A DNA stretch of 51,317 nt from Alphaproteobacteria bacterium (GTDB lineage: Bacteria > Pseudomonadota > Alphaproteobacteria > Micropepsales > Micropepsaceae): contig SHWE01000010.1 of assembly GCA_009693985.1 (NCBI GenBank), positions 1-51,317 on the forward strand. Direction: 5' to 3'. This document shows positions 8,267 to 16,183 of the stretch, piece by piece (positions within the stretch are counted from its first letter, which is position 1; every line of letters begins with the position of its first letter). The notes beneath the pieces were generated by a model that made no database searches, was not told the origin of the DNA, and was given only the letters and a program-made list of their open reading frames with translations. The position numbers and the translations under genes were made by a program.

Positions 8267-9469
8267 TCACTCCCCGTCGATGATCGCCCAGTCGTCGGGA
8301 TAGAAGCCGTTGAACCCGGTGCGCAGCGCCAGACTATAGGCGCCGATTGTTTCCAGCACGATGTAATCGTCCTGCTGGATCGTCTTGGGCAGCATCAGCG
8401 GGCGCGGCAGCGTGTCGAGCGTGTCGCAAGTCGGTCCGAAAATCTTGAACGGCTTGATCTCGCCGGTGCGCTCGCGCACGCGGCCCGAAGGCCAGACCGC
8501 ATAGACGCGGCGGTTATAATCGGCCGTCCAGGCCGGCAGTGCCAATTCGTCGAAGCTGCCATAGATGCCGTCATTGAGGAAAAGCTGCTCGTCGCGGCGC
8601 AAGATCACCCGCGTGACCAATGAGACTCCTTCGGCGCAGAGCGCGCGTCCGGGCTCGCACAAGAGCTCCATGCCGGGTTCCATCGGGAAGGTCGAGATGG
8701 CTTCTTTGATGGTGTCGAAATACCAATGCGGTGGCGGCACGTCATTGCCCGGATAGGGACCGGGAAATCCGCCGCCGACATCGAGAGCGACGATCTTCAC
8801 GCCGGACGCGGCGACCGCGGCGCGGCGCGCCAGCTCGACGGCCTGGGCATAGGAGAACGGGCTCAGACATTGCGAGCCGACATGGAAAGTCAGCGCCGCT
8901 TCGGCGCCCGCGGCGGAGATGCGCTTGAGGAGGCGGCCGGCGTTCTGCGGCGAGGTGCCGAATTTGCTGGAGAGCTCCAGCATGGCGCCGCCGAGCGGAG
9001 TCGCCACGCGGGCGAAGATGCGCAAGCCCTTGCCGCCGTCGGTCTCCGCGAACAGCTTGTCGAGCTCCTGATCGCAATCGACCACGAAATCGCGCAAGCC
9101 ATGTTTCTTCCAGGCGACGGCGGATTCTCCGGGAATGCGCACGGGCGCCATGAAATGGCATTTCGAATCGGGATAGCGCCCGCGGATCAGCTCGATCTCG
9201 GCGAGCGAGGCGGTGTCGAAATGGCGGATGCCGGACGCGTAGATTTGGTCCAGCACATGCGGCGCCGGATTCGCCTTCACCGCATACATCGTGGTGCCGG
9301 GGAACGTATCGAGGAAGCGCTTCGCGGCGGTCTGGAACTTCGCCGGATGCAGCGTGTACCAGGGCAGCGCCGGGCGCTTGGCTTCGATGAGCGCGGCGAA
9401 CGAGGGATAATGTTCGAGCGGGGGCGATGCGCTGGAAGCGGGGATGTGGCCGGCCGGCTGAATGTTCAT
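8267..9469 (-). CDS. Fold-III PLP decarboxylase (ornithine/lysine decarboxylase family)
   Basis: A 400-residue alanine-racemase-fold decarboxylase. The PLP lysine lies in MYAVKANP (Lys 65), the phosphate-binding loop is GGGFPGPYPG, and CEPGRALCAEG and the active-site FGPTCDTLDTL (Cys contributed across the dimer) are intact. It removes CO2 from ornithine or lysine to give putrescine or cadaverine, or acts on a related amino acid; sequence alone does not separate these. About 400 residues fits the ornithine/lysine type rather than diaminopimelate decarboxylase, although the family is shared. No signal peptide. The start at 9469 has AGAGG about 12 bases upstream. Confidence 0.88.
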   Translation of the reverse strand: MNIQPAGHIPASSASPPLEHYPSFAALIEAKRPALPWYTLHPAKFQTAAKRFLDTFPGTTMYAVKANPAPHVLDQIYASGIRHFDTASLAEIELIRGRYPDSKCHFMAPVRIPGESAVAWKKHGLRDFVVDCDQELDKLFAETDGGKGLRIFARVATPLGGAMLELSSKFGTSPQNAGRLLKRISAAGAEAALTFHVGSQCLSPFSYAQAVELARRAAVAASGVKIVALDVGGGFPGPYPGNDVPPPHWYFDTIKEAISTFPMEPGMELLCEPGRALCAEGVSLVTRVILRRDEQLFLNDGIYGSFDELALPAWTADYNRRVYAVWPSGRVRERTGEIKPFKIFGPTCDTLDTLPRPLMLPKTIQQDDYIVLETIGAYSLALRTGFNGFYPDDWAIIDGE

Positions 9470-9543
9470 CGACGCAACCTCTGTCTGTCGCGCTTCTTAA
9501 GCGCAAGCAGGGCGGGGTTCAAGCGCGCTCGTCGCGCCGCCGA

Positions 9544-9957
9544 TCAGCCGCAAGGGCCCGCTTGCGGGTTGCCGGGGATTTTCAGGTTCTGGTTGACGAC
9601 GTTTTCGTTGTCGGATGTCAGCAACTGGTCCATCGACAGCCGCGCCAGCTTGAAATCCTCCGAGTTACAGGAGCTGAGCCCGGCGATGGCGCGTTCTTCG
9701 CTTCTGGCGATGCCGGCGATCATCTTCTCGGGGTCGCCTTTGGCGTTGGCGCGGATGAATTTCTCGAGATTGGCGCGCATGCGCGAATAGCGCTGCTCCT
9801 GGACGCGCGGGAGCGTCACCTTGCAGTGCTCCAGCTCCTTCTTGTAGACGCGCAGCAGCATATACATGCAGGCGATGGAGCTGTTCTGGGCGGCGGCAAT
9901 TTCGGGCGCGAGGCACAGGGCCCCTGCGGCGATTGCTGAGATGAGTCTTTTCTTCAT
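9544..9957 (-). CDS. Small secreted protein of unknown function
   Basis: A 137-residue protein with a clear signal peptide (MKKRLISAIAAGALCLAPEIAAA, likely cut after AAA). The mature part is helical and charged, with several Cys residues (in SIACMY, LEHCKV, LSSCNS and the C-terminal GPCG) that could form disulfides in the periplasm. No family is recognised. It is on the same strand as the sulfite reductase operon, 62 bases past the DUF934 stop, but nothing ties it to sulfur metabolism. Confidence 0.7.
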   Translation of the reverse strand: MKKRLISAIAAGALCLAPEIAAAQNSSIACMYMLLRVYKKELEHCKVTLPRVQEQRYSRMRANLEKFIRANAKGDPEKMIAGIARSEERAIAGLSSCNSEDFKLARLSMDQLLTSDNENVVNQNLKIPGNPQAGPCG

Positions 9958-10019
9958 GGGGCCTGCTCCTGACGCAACCTACGACTTGAGTATAAATAGA
10001 AGGTCGCCGGGCTCTGATT

Positions 10020-10529
10020 TCAAGAGGTTTCGCTATGCGAACGCTTCGCGGCGGCCCTCAGTTCCCGGATGGTGGTGCGCCCGTCGACCGAGGGCTGGTA
10101 GACATTGCTGATCTCGGTCAGGGCGGCCCCGATGTCGTCTTCCGAAAGGTTCTGGGTGAGCTCGAACGCGTCCACGCCCACCCGCATATAAAAGGCGAGC
10201 TGGTCGCGCAGGATATGGCCGGTGACGCGAACTTCGCCGCGAAAGCCGAGCCGCGTGCGCAACAGGCGCGCCCAGGAGAAGGCGCGTCCGTCCCGGAAAC
10301 CGGGAATGTGCAGCACGATTGCGGCAAGCTTGTGAATGTCCGCCCCGATGAGTTCTGGCGTTTCGGCGGTCGAGAGATGGACCCCAAGCGGGACACCGCG
10401 CGCCAGAAGCGCGTCGCGCTCCGCCTGAAAGCGCTTCAGCGAGACGATGACCGGCCCATCGGGCAAAGGCGCGCCGTCTTCGCACGCACCGAACGGGTCG
10501 TCGATAATCCGCCCACCCTTAACGAGCAT
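10020..10529 (-). CDS. DUF934 protein, sulfite reductase accessory
   Basis: A 169-residue cytoplasmic protein of the DUF934 family, typically encoded directly after cysI-type reductases and presumed to help sulfite reduction. Conserved-looking parts include VSLKRFQAERDALLARG, GRAFSWARLLRTRLGF and GHILRDQLAFYMRVG, then the DAFEL region. A longer open frame reaches 10619, but the start MLVKGGRIIDDP at 10529 is preferred: it overlaps the end of the reductase gene by 11 bases, as expected for coupled translation. It closes the three-gene operon. The PAPS reductase gene (cysH) often found next is absent here. Confidence 0.85.
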   Translation of the reverse strand: MLVKGGRIIDDPFGACEDGAPLPDGPVIVSLKRFQAERDALLARGVPLGVHLSTAETPELIGADIHKLAAIVLHIPGFRDGRAFSWARLLRTRLGFRGEVRVTGHILRDQLAFYMRVGVDAFELTQNLSEDDIGAALTEISNVYQPSVDGRTTIRELRAAAKRSHSETS

Positions 10530-12171
10530 AAAGGCGTTCCTTGAAGGGCGCGGGGCCGACACGGCGATAGGTGTCGAGGAAGCGCTCTTTGCCGGAGCGC
10601 AGATCCTTGTAGGTCGCAATCACGTTCTCGACAGCATCGACGATGCCGTTGGAATCGAAACCGGGCCCGAGGATTTCGCCCAAGGACGCGTCTTCCGCGC
10701 CGGAGCCGCCGAGCAGGATCTGGTAATTCTCGACGCCCTTGCGGTCGACACCCAATATGCCGATGTGGCCGACATGGTGATGGCCGCAAGCATTGATGCA
10801 GCCGGAAATCTTGATCTTCAGCTCGCCGAGATCGTGCTGGCGTTCGAGATCGGCGAAACGGCGCGCGATGTCCTGGGCGACGCTGATCGAGCGCGCATTG
10901 GCAAGATCGCAATAATCCAGGCCCGGACAAGCGATGATGTCGGTGACGAGGCCGTGATTGGCGGTGGCGAGACCAAGCGGTCCTAGCTTCTTGAACAGCG
11001 CATAGAGATCCTTCTTGCGCATATGCGGGAGCACGAGGTTCTGCTCATGGGTGACGCGCAGTTCGGTCTGGCCGAATTCGTCCATCAGATCCGCGAGCGC
11101 GTCCATCTGGTCGGACGAGCAATCGCCGGGCGTCGCGCCGATCTCTTTGAGCGAGATGGTCGCGATTGCGTAGCCCTGCATCTTATGGGGATGCACATTG
11201 GTCTTCACCCAATTGGCGAAATCGGCATCGCTTTCGAGCGCCCGCGAATGTTCTGGGGAATAGTTGAATAGGGCTTCGAAGGGGGGCGGCGCGAAATAGG
11301 CGGCGATGCGCGCCATCTCTTCGGCGGGCAGCGCGAGCGTGCCGGTCTTCTTGATATCTTCGAATTCGCGAAAGACGCGGGCGCGCATTTCCTCGGGGCC
11401 GATCTGGTGGACCAGGATTTTGATGCGGGCCTTGTGGATGTTGTCGCGCCGTCCGCCTTCATTGTAGACGCGCATCACCGCTTCGAAGAAAGCGAGGATG
11501 TCGGCTTTGGCGACAAAATGCCCGATCTCGTGGCCGATATAGGGCGTGCGTCCGAGCCCGCCGCCGACAAAGACGCGATAACCGATCTCGCCGCCTTCGC
11601 GCACGATCTGGATGCCGACGTCATGGATCATGATGGCGGCGCGGTCGGCGGTCGAACCCGAGACCGCGAATTTGAATTTGCGCGGCAGGAACGAGAATTC
11701 GGGATGCAGCGTCGACCATTGGCGCACGATCTCGGAAAGGATGCGCGGGTCCTCGATCTCGTCGGCGGCGGCACCCGCGAATTGATCGGCAGTGACGTTG
11801 CGCACGCAATTGCCGCTGGTCTGCAGACCGTGCATTTCGACGGACGCCAATTCCTTCAGCATGTCGGGAACGTTGGGCAGATGCGCCCAGTGGAGCTGGA
11901 GGTTCTGGCGCGTCGTGAAATGGCCGTAGCCGCGATCATATTTGCGGGCGATGTCCGCGAGCTTGCGCAATTGGCGCGCCGACAGCGTGCCGTACGGAAT
12001 GGCGATGCGCAGCATATAGGCGTGAAGCTGGAGGTAGAGACCGTTCATCAGGCGAAGCGGCTTGAACTCGTCTTCGGTCAGCTCGCCCGAAAGGCGCCGC
12101 GCCACCTGGCCGCGGAATTGCTCCGCGCGCTCATGCACGAACCGGGAATCGAATTCGTCGTAGCGGTACAT
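10519..12171 (-). CDS. Nitrite/sulfite reductase, sirohaem [4Fe-4S] enzyme
   Basis: A 550-residue haemoprotein subunit with two ferredoxin-like half domains and the cofactor cysteines in place: CPGLDYC (Cys 415 and 421) and CINAC (Cys 458 and 462), ligands of the coupled [4Fe-4S]-sirohaem centre. TSGNCVRNVTAD near residue 118 supplies an Arg for anion binding. The enzyme carries out six-electron reduction of sulfite to sulfide (or nitrite to ammonia). The DUF2849 and DUF934 neighbours favour assimilatory sulfite reduction. Its ATG overlaps the DUF2849 stop by one base (TAATG), indicating coupled translation. No electron-donor subunit (CysJ) is nearby, so ferredoxin or a distant reductase is implied. 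Confidence 0.9.
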   Translation of the reverse strand: MYRYDEFDSRFVHERAEQFRGQVARRLSGELTEDEFKPLRLMNGLYLQLHAYMLRIAIPYGTLSARQLRKLADIARKYDRGYGHFTTRQNLQLHWAHLPNVPDMLKELASVEMHGLQTSGNCVRNVTADQFAGAAADEIEDPRILSEIVRQWSTLHPEFSFLPRKFKFAVSGSTADRAAIMIHDVGIQIVREGGEIGYRVFVGGGLGRTPYIGHEIGHFVAKADILAFFEAVMRVYNEGGRRDNIHKARIKILVHQIGPEEMRARVFREFEDIKKTGTLALPAEEMARIAAYFAPPPFEALFNYSPEHSRALESDADFANWVKTNVHPHKMQGYAIATISLKEIGATPGDCSSDQMDALADLMDEFGQTELRVTHEQNLVLPHMRKKDLYALFKKLGPLGLATANHGLVTDIIACPGLDYCDLANARSISVAQDIARRFADLERQHDLGELKIKISGCINACGHHHVGHIGILGVDRKGVENYQILLGGSGAEDASLGEILGPGFDSNGIVDAVENVIATYKDLRSGKERFLDTYRRVGPAPFKERLYAR

Positions 12172-12458
12172 TAGCCCGCCTGCTTTCCGAGATCGCGCCT
12201 GGCGGTCGGGCCGGCGGCGCGGATCGTTTCGCGCATCTTGATGGGCTGGGGCACGCCCGCTTCAACCCGCACGTCGAACAAATAGGGATTGACGACCACG
12301 CGCTTGCGGACAAATTCCGCGGCGCCCTTGAGCACATTCTCGGCCGCATCGTCGGCGAGGACTTCCGCATCGGAGAGGACCGGCACCCAGCCGCGCGTGC
12401 CGTTCCAATAGACGACCTCGCCCAGGACGAGGGCGTTCGCGGTCAGCACTTGGGGCAT
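12171..12458 (-). CDS. DUF2849 protein
   Basis: A 95-residue protein beginning MPQVLTANALVLGEVVYW, with a central VLSDAEVLADDAAENVL and VNPYLFDV towards the end. This matches the DUF2849 family, small cytoplasmic proteins encoded between sirohaem synthase and sulfite reductase genes in alphaproteobacteria. Its biochemical role is not established; co-occurrence suggests help with sirohaem insertion or the reductase. It is the first gene of the operon, and the usual upstream cysG is missing. Its TAA overlaps the reductase ATG. Confidence 0.85.
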   Translation of the reverse strand: MPQVLTANALVLGEVVYWNGTRGWVPVLSDAEVLADDAAENVLKGAAEFVRKRVVVNPYLFDVRVEAGVPQPIKMRETIRAAGPTARRDLGKQAG

Positions 12459-12565
12459 GGTTTCGGAGCCCTTGGAAATCGGTGCGTTAAATCACAGAGT
12501 TGGGGGCGGAAATCAAGGAGTACATATTCTCTATGTAATTATTGAATTTATACAAGATTATGGTG
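12459..12565 (-). promoter_or_regulatory. AT-rich leader of the sulfite reductase operon
   Basis: This 107-base gap contains a conspicuously AT-rich run (about 12520-12575) in otherwise GC-rich DNA, directly upstream of DUF2849. On the minus strand it reads TTGTATAAATTCAATAATTA, then CATAGAGAATATGTAC. It is the natural place for the operon promoter and a sulfur-responsive regulator site. I could not settle a single -35/-10 pair. Confidence 0.4.
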
Positions 12566-13354
12566 TTATTTCTCTTGGGTGACCGCGCTCTCATGCCATT
12601 GGCGCAAAACCCAATATTCCAGCAGGGCCAGGGCGAAGAATATCGCGATCCCGAGCAAAGCCAGCAGGAGCAAAGCGGCGAACATCCGGGCGATCTGAAG
12701 CCTGTTGCCGGCTTCGATGATGCGCCAGGCGAGCCCGGTGGCGGTGCCGGAGCCCGCGCCATATTCCGCGACCACGGTGCCGATGAGGGCCAGTCCGCCC
12801 GACGTCTTCATGCCGTTCAGAAGGTGAGGGAGGGCGGAAGGAAGCCTAAGCCGCTTGAGGATCTGCAGGCGCGAGGCGCCATGCAGCCGGAACAGATCGA
12901 CCAGATTGTGATCGGCGGAGCGTAAGCCCAGCGTCGTGTTCGAGAGGATGGGAAAGAAGGCGACGATCCAGGCAAGGATCAGAAGCGCGAGATTGATCCG
13001 CTCGAAGCCGACCCAGATGACGATGAGTGGTGCGATCGCCACCACGGGCGTCACCTGGAGCACCACCGCATAGGGATAGAGCATCATCTCGACAGTACGG
13101 CTTTGCGAAAAGAGAATGGCGAGCGCGACGCCGGTGACGACCGCCAGCGCAAAGGCGATCAGCGTGATGCGGAACGTCACCCACAGCGAGCCCATCAGCG
13201 AGGGAAGATCGGCGATGAGCGCGTCCCAAATCGCCGATGGCGCCGGCAGCACGAAACGCGGCACCTCATAGGCGCGCACCAGACCTTCCCATAGCATCAG
13301 CACCGCGATGCCGAGTGCCAAGGGCAACAATGTGCGCAAGCTTCGCGGGTTCAT
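12566..13354 (-). CDS. ABC transporter permease, nitrate/sulfonate/taurine (SsuC/TauC) type
   Basis: A 262-residue inner-membrane protein with about six hydrophobic segments and the permease coupling (EAA-like) region around LFRLHGASRLQILKRLRLPS. This is the BPD_transp_1 family used by SsuABC, TauABC, NrtABC and NMT1-type importers. The longer open frame to 13432 is rejected: the ATG at 13354 overlaps the ATPase stop in ATGA form. It is the last gene of a binding protein-ATPase-permease operon. The imported compound is not identifiable; sulfonates, nitrate, thiamin precursors and riboflavin all use relatives. Confidence 0.9.
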   Translation of the reverse strand: MNPRSLRTLLPLALGIAVLMLWEGLVRAYEVPRFVLPAPSAIWDALIADLPSLMGSLWVTFRITLIAFALAVVTGVALAILFSQSRTVEMMLYPYAVVLQVTPVVAIAPLIVIWVGFERINLALLILAWIVAFFPILSNTTLGLRSADHNLVDLFRLHGASRLQILKRLRLPSALPHLLNGMKTSGGLALIGTVVAEYGAGSGTATGLAWRIIEAGNRLQIARMFAALLLLALLGIAIFFALALLEYWVLRQWHESAVTQEK

Positions 13355-14100
13355 GCGGCCACCGTGACGGAAGCACGCAGTGCGCGGGAGACTTGGCGCG
13401 CGGTATCGGCGAATTGCGGCGTCATCCGCCATTCGGAGGTGCGGTCGTCGGGCGAGGCGAGGGCAAGTTCGCTGGCGATGCGCCCCTGGCGCTGCGTCAG
13501 CGTCACGATGCGCGTCGAGAGGAAGGCGCTCTCATAGACGCTGTGGGTGACGAAGACGATGGTGAGTCCGTCCTGGCGCCAAAGCTTGAGCAGATCTTCG
13601 TTCAGCGCGTCACGATTGATTTCGTCGAGCGCCGCGAAGGGCTCGTCCATCAAGAGAAGCCGGGGCCGGCCGGCGAGCGCGCGCGCAATCGAGACGCGCA
13701 TCCGCATCCCGCCGGAAAGCGCGCGTGGGAAAGCGCCGGCGAAATCCGACAGGCCGACGCGGGCAAGGGCGGCATCGGCGATTGTGTCGCTTTCGGCGCG
13801 CTTCAGGCCTTCAAGCTCAGGGGGCAGGCGGACATTCTCGCGCGCCGTCGCCCACGGCATCAGCGTCGGATCCTGAAAAACGTAACCGATGCGCGGGCGT
13901 CCGTTGGGGAAGGTGAGCGTGCCGGAAGATGGCGCCAGAAGTCCCGCGATCACGCGCAACGCCGTCGACTTGCCGCAACCCGAAGGCCCGAGCAGCGAAA
14001 GGAATTCGCCTTCGCGAATGTCGAGGTCGATAGGCCCCAGCGCCTTCACGCCGTTGGCAAAGCCGCGTTCTAACCCTCGCAAGGAAGCGATGATCGTCAT
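13351..14100 (-). CDS. ABC transporter ATP-binding protein (SsuB/TauB type)
   Basis: A 249-residue ATPase with Walker A GPSGCGKST (residues 38-46), Q-loop in YVFQDPTLMPW, signature LSGGMRMRVSIARAL (128 onwards), Walker B RLLLMDEPFAALDE, and a switch His in VTHSVYESAFLS. It energises the importer with the permease it overlaps (ATGA at 13351-13354). Its own start overlaps the end of the binding-protein gene at 14097-14100, again ATGA, so the three genes are translated together. Confidence 0.92.
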   Translation of the reverse strand: MTIIASLRGLERGFANGVKALGPIDLDIREGEFLSLLGPSGCGKSTALRVIAGLLAPSSGTLTFPNGRPRIGYVFQDPTLMPWATARENVRLPPELEGLKRAESDTIADAALARVGLSDFAGAFPRALSGGMRMRVSIARALAGRPRLLLMDEPFAALDEINRDALNEDLLKLWRQDGLTIVFVTHSVYESAFLSTRIVTLTQRQGRIASELALASPDDRTSEWRMTPQFADTARQVSRALRASVTVAA

Positions 14101-15131
14101 TGCACCGCGCGGCCCGCGTCCAGCCCATAACCTTTATTGACGAATTGCAGCGTGTAGGCATCGCGATAAGGAAGCCCCGCTTGATAAACGCCTTCAGCCG
14201 ACATCGTGTCGAAGAATTCTTGCCAACGCGTATCGCTCATGGCGCCGAGCCCTTGCGTTTCGGCGGCTCCCGACAGCGCGATGCCGAAGCTCTTCATCTT
14301 ATCGATCGCCTGCGCGATCAGATCGTCGGTCATCTCGGGATTGTCTTTTTTGATGAGGGCGTTTGCCGCCGACGCATCGCCATAGAGATAACGCATCCAG
14401 CCTTCGATGCTCGCATCGACAAAGGCCTGCACGATTTGTGGCCGTTCCGCGATCCAGCTTTCGGGCACCAGCACCATATTGGCGTAACCGGGATAACCCG
14501 CATCCGCGAGCGGAAAAATTTGCGGCACGAAGCCGCCTTCCTTCTGAACCGAATAGGGCTCGGAGGAGAGATAGCCTTCCTGGATCGCGTTCTTGTCGAC
14601 CAGGAACGGCGCGAGGTTGAACGTATATTTGCGGATTTGCGCGTCGGTGAAGCCGAACTTCGCCTTCAGCCAGGGCCAGAAGGTGACGGTCGAGGCATCG
14701 CCGATGAGAATGGGCTTGCCCTTCATGTCGGCGATGCTCTTCACGTCGTCGCGCGGATGCGTGATGAGCACTTGCGGGTCTTTCTGGAACACCGCCATCA
14801 CGGCTTTGATCTTGGCGCCCTCACGGACGAGGTTCAGCGGAATGAACGCGTTGGAGCCCATGCCGAAATCGGCGGCGCCGCCGGCCAGAATCTGCGGCAC
14901 GTTGACGGACGGCCCGCCCTGGCGAATGACGACATCGAGCCCGCGCTTGGCATAAAGCCCCTCGGCGAGCGCCTGATAGAAGCCGCCATGCTCGGCTTGC
15001 GCCTTCCAATCGGTGACGAAATTGATCCGGGTCTGCGCGGTTTCCGCTTGCGGCGGATTCTGGGTCTGCTCGCCGCACGCGACGAGAAGAAGAGACGCTG
15101 CAATCCCGGCCACAAGCTTCCAAACGCTCAT
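14097..15131 (-). CDS. ABC transporter substrate-binding lipoprotein, NMT1/THI5-like
   Basis: A 344-residue binding protein with a lipoprotein signal: MSVWKLVAGIAASLLLVAC, the Cys after LLVA being the lipidation site. The mature protein starts the NMT1/THI5 fold with FVTDWKAQAEHGGFYQALAE, and GADFGMGSN-like sequence follows. It should be anchored to the outer face of the inner membrane or to the outer membrane and hand ligand to the ABC permease. Relatives bind hydroxymethylpyrimidine, riboflavin, sulfonates or nitrate. I searched the leader for a TPP riboswitch and found none. The in-frame ATG at 15152 is an alternative, but 15131 gives a proper lipoprotein leader. Confidence 0.88.
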   Translation of the reverse strand: MSVWKLVAGIAASLLLVACGEQTQNPPQAETAQTRINFVTDWKAQAEHGGFYQALAEGLYAKRGLDVVIRQGGPSVNVPQILAGGAADFGMGSNAFIPLNLVREGAKIKAVMAVFQKDPQVLITHPRDDVKSIADMKGKPILIGDASTVTFWPWLKAKFGFTDAQIRKYTFNLAPFLVDKNAIQEGYLSSEPYSVQKEGGFVPQIFPLADAGYPGYANMVLVPESWIAERPQIVQAFVDASIEGWMRYLYGDASAANALIKKDNPEMTDDLIAQAIDKMKSFGIALSGAAETQGLGAMSDTRWQEFFDTMSAEGVYQAGLPYRDAYTLQFVNKGYGLDAGRAVQ

Positions 15132-15193
15132 GCACGCATCCTCAATCCGCAACTCCCGCGATGGTGCAGGGTGAAATCAGGCGACGCAAGCGG

Positions 15194-15219
15194 GCAGGGA
15201 TTTAGCGCAGGGATTTAGC
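15194..15219. repeat. 13-base perfect tandem duplication
   Basis: GCAGGGATTTAGC occurs twice with no gap (15194-15206 and 15207-15219), about 63 bases upstream of the binding-protein start. It could be a replication-slippage duplication or a repeated regulator half-site. Confidence 0.7.
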
Positions 15220-15343
15220 GGCGGTCGTAACCATAGCGGCCCTGGGCGTAATCGGGCCGATAGCGATCGCCGTAATAACGGCCATCGTTGTTAGAGCGGG
15301 GGTCCTCCATCATCTGGTCGGCGCGCGATACCGATTCCACCAT
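15215..15343 (-). CDS. Doubtful small open frame (42 aa)
   Basis: Forty-two codons starting MVESVSRADQMMEDPRSN and ending in Tyr/Arg/Gly-rich sequence (YRPDYAQGRYGYDRR). The composition looks protein-like rather than random GC-rich translation, but there is no Shine-Dalgarno match, no known family and no signal peptide. Its stop lies within the tandem repeat. It could be a remnant or not a gene at all. Confidence 0.25.
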   Translation of the reverse strand: MVESVSRADQMMEDPRSNNDGRYYGDRYRPDYAQGRYGYDRR

Positions 15344-15417
15344 CGCCCAGGTGAAGGAACACAACGAAGTGGGCGCCGTTCTCTGTCTATGGCGGCAAAA
15401 ACCGGCAATGGAACGAT

Positions 15418-15459
15418 AAAAAAGAGCCCGCGGGGGGGGCGTTCGATCCCGCGGGCTCT
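15418..15459 (-). terminator. Strong rho-independent terminator (minus strand)
   Basis: AGAGCCCGCGGG (15423-15434) and CCCGCGGGCTCT (15448-15459) form a perfect 12-bp stem with a 13-base loop. On the minus strand the stem is followed directly by TTTTTT (15423-15418). No protein gene on that strand ends just upstream, so the transcript it ends is unexplained. Confidence 0.8.
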
Positions 15460-15560
15460 CGGTCCTCAAGGCCGGCCCCGCGAGGAGGGGCGTTTACACG
15501 GAAACCGGCCTCAAGTTCCTTCGACTATCGGGCTCGACCTCGTTTGGGCTGCCCTTATGT
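15418..15560 (-). ncRNA. Candidate small RNA ending at the orphan terminator
   Basis: A terminator without a gene, preceded on the minus strand by a second nested hairpin, suggests a short non-coding transcript. GGCCGG (15470-15475) pairs with CCGGCC (15505-15510), and inside it CCCC (15476-15479) pairs with GGGG (15487-15490). On the minus strand the inner loop reads TCCTCGC, i.e. an exposed anti-Shine-Dalgarno-like UCCUC. Such loops occur in trans-acting alphaproteobacterial sRNAs with CCUCCUC motifs. The 5' end given is a guess, and I found no convincing minus-strand promoter. Confidence 0.3.
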
Positions 15561-15572
15561 CGGGCGTATACT
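15544..15572 (+). promoter_or_regulatory. Candidate sigma-70 promoter of the PepSY-RR-HK operon
   Basis: TTGGGC (15544-15549) and TATACT (15567-15572) are spaced by exactly 17 bases, a good match to the housekeeping consensus. This predicts transcription starting near 15579 and a leader of about 70 bases before the gene at 15649. Confidence 0.5.
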
Positions 15573-15648
15573 GCCGCTTCGTTGCTGAACGGAGGCTGGC
15601 CGGCGCGTTCATGTCGAGTTCAGGCATTGCGCGATAGAAGGCCGAGAC

Positions 15649-16179
15649 ATGCGGTATATTGCGTCCCTGATTTTTTGCGCTCTCTTGGGTGTGCTGGCCA
15701 CGCCAGAGCCCCTATCCGCGCAAGGTAACCGGGCCCGCGAAGGCTTGCAGAGCGGCCAAGTTCGCCCGCTCGATCAAATCCTTAACGGCGTCCGCCGCGA
15801 GCGCCCCGGCAGTCTCGCCGATGTGGAGGGGCCCAATTACGGCCCCAGCGGCGATGCCCGCTATCGTCTCAAATGGGTCTCGCCCGACGGCCGTGTGCAA
15901 TGGCTGGACACCGACGCCCGCACGGGGCGGGTTCTGGGCGTCGAAGGCGAAGGGCGCGGACGCCCCGATTTCAACCAGCCGCGCGGCAATGGGGCCCCCC
16001 GTGGAAACTTCGCCCCCCGCAACCAGAATTTTGGCGCCCCCGATGGTGCCGGGCCTCCTCCCGGTGACGATCCGCGCTTCGGCCGTCGCGGCGGCTTCGG
16101 CGGCGGCTTCATGCGCGGCGGCCCCCGGCCCGGCGGCGACGGCGGTGGCCGGCGCGGGCGTTTTGGACGCGGGGGCTAG
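15649..16179 (+). CDS. Secreted PepSY-like protein with Gly/Arg-rich tail
   Basis: A 176-residue protein with signal peptide MRYIASLIFCALLGVLA...LSAQ. The middle has YRLKWVSPDGRVQWLDTDA followed by RTGRVLGVEG, the strand pattern of a PepSY domain (strand, DG turn, D-x-x-TG-x-V-L). From about residue 100 it becomes low-complexity, rich in Gly, Pro, Arg, Asn and Phe. PepSY-like proteins are often encoded before PhoP/PhoQ- or FeuP/FeuQ-like systems and may modulate the sensor in the periplasm (inference). The response regulator starts 4 bases after its stop, so the three genes form one operon. Confidence 0.75.
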   Translation: MRYIASLIFCALLGVLATPEPLSAQGNRAREGLQSGQVRPLDQILNGVRRERPGSLADVEGPNYGPSGDARYRLKWVSPDGRVQWLDTDARTGRVLGVEGEGRGRPDFNQPRGNGAPRGNFAPRNQNFGAPDGAGPPPGDDPRFGRRGGFGGGFMRGGPRPGGDGGGRRGRFGRGG

Positions 16180-16183
16180 CGCG

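Larger units (their letters stand above)
15132..15648. other. 517-base intergenic region with terminator, promoter and candidate sRNA
   Basis: This gap lies between the divergent ABC operon and PepSY-RR-HK operon. It contains a 13-base tandem repeat, a weak 42-codon open frame, a strong minus-strand terminator with a possible upstream small RNA, and a good plus-strand promoter. Each is listed separately. No larger gene is supported. Confidence 0.6.

Noticed and set aside
15132-15220. Possible TPP riboswitch before the NMT1/THI5-like binding protein
   Set aside because: The conserved CTGAGA and ACCTGATC-type elements are absent on the minus strand; only a loose CTGAT match is present.
15689-16183. 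N-terminal extension of the response regulator
   Set aside because: The extra 165 residues are low-complexity translation of the PepSY-like gene in another frame; ATG 16184 gives a standard receiver domain start.
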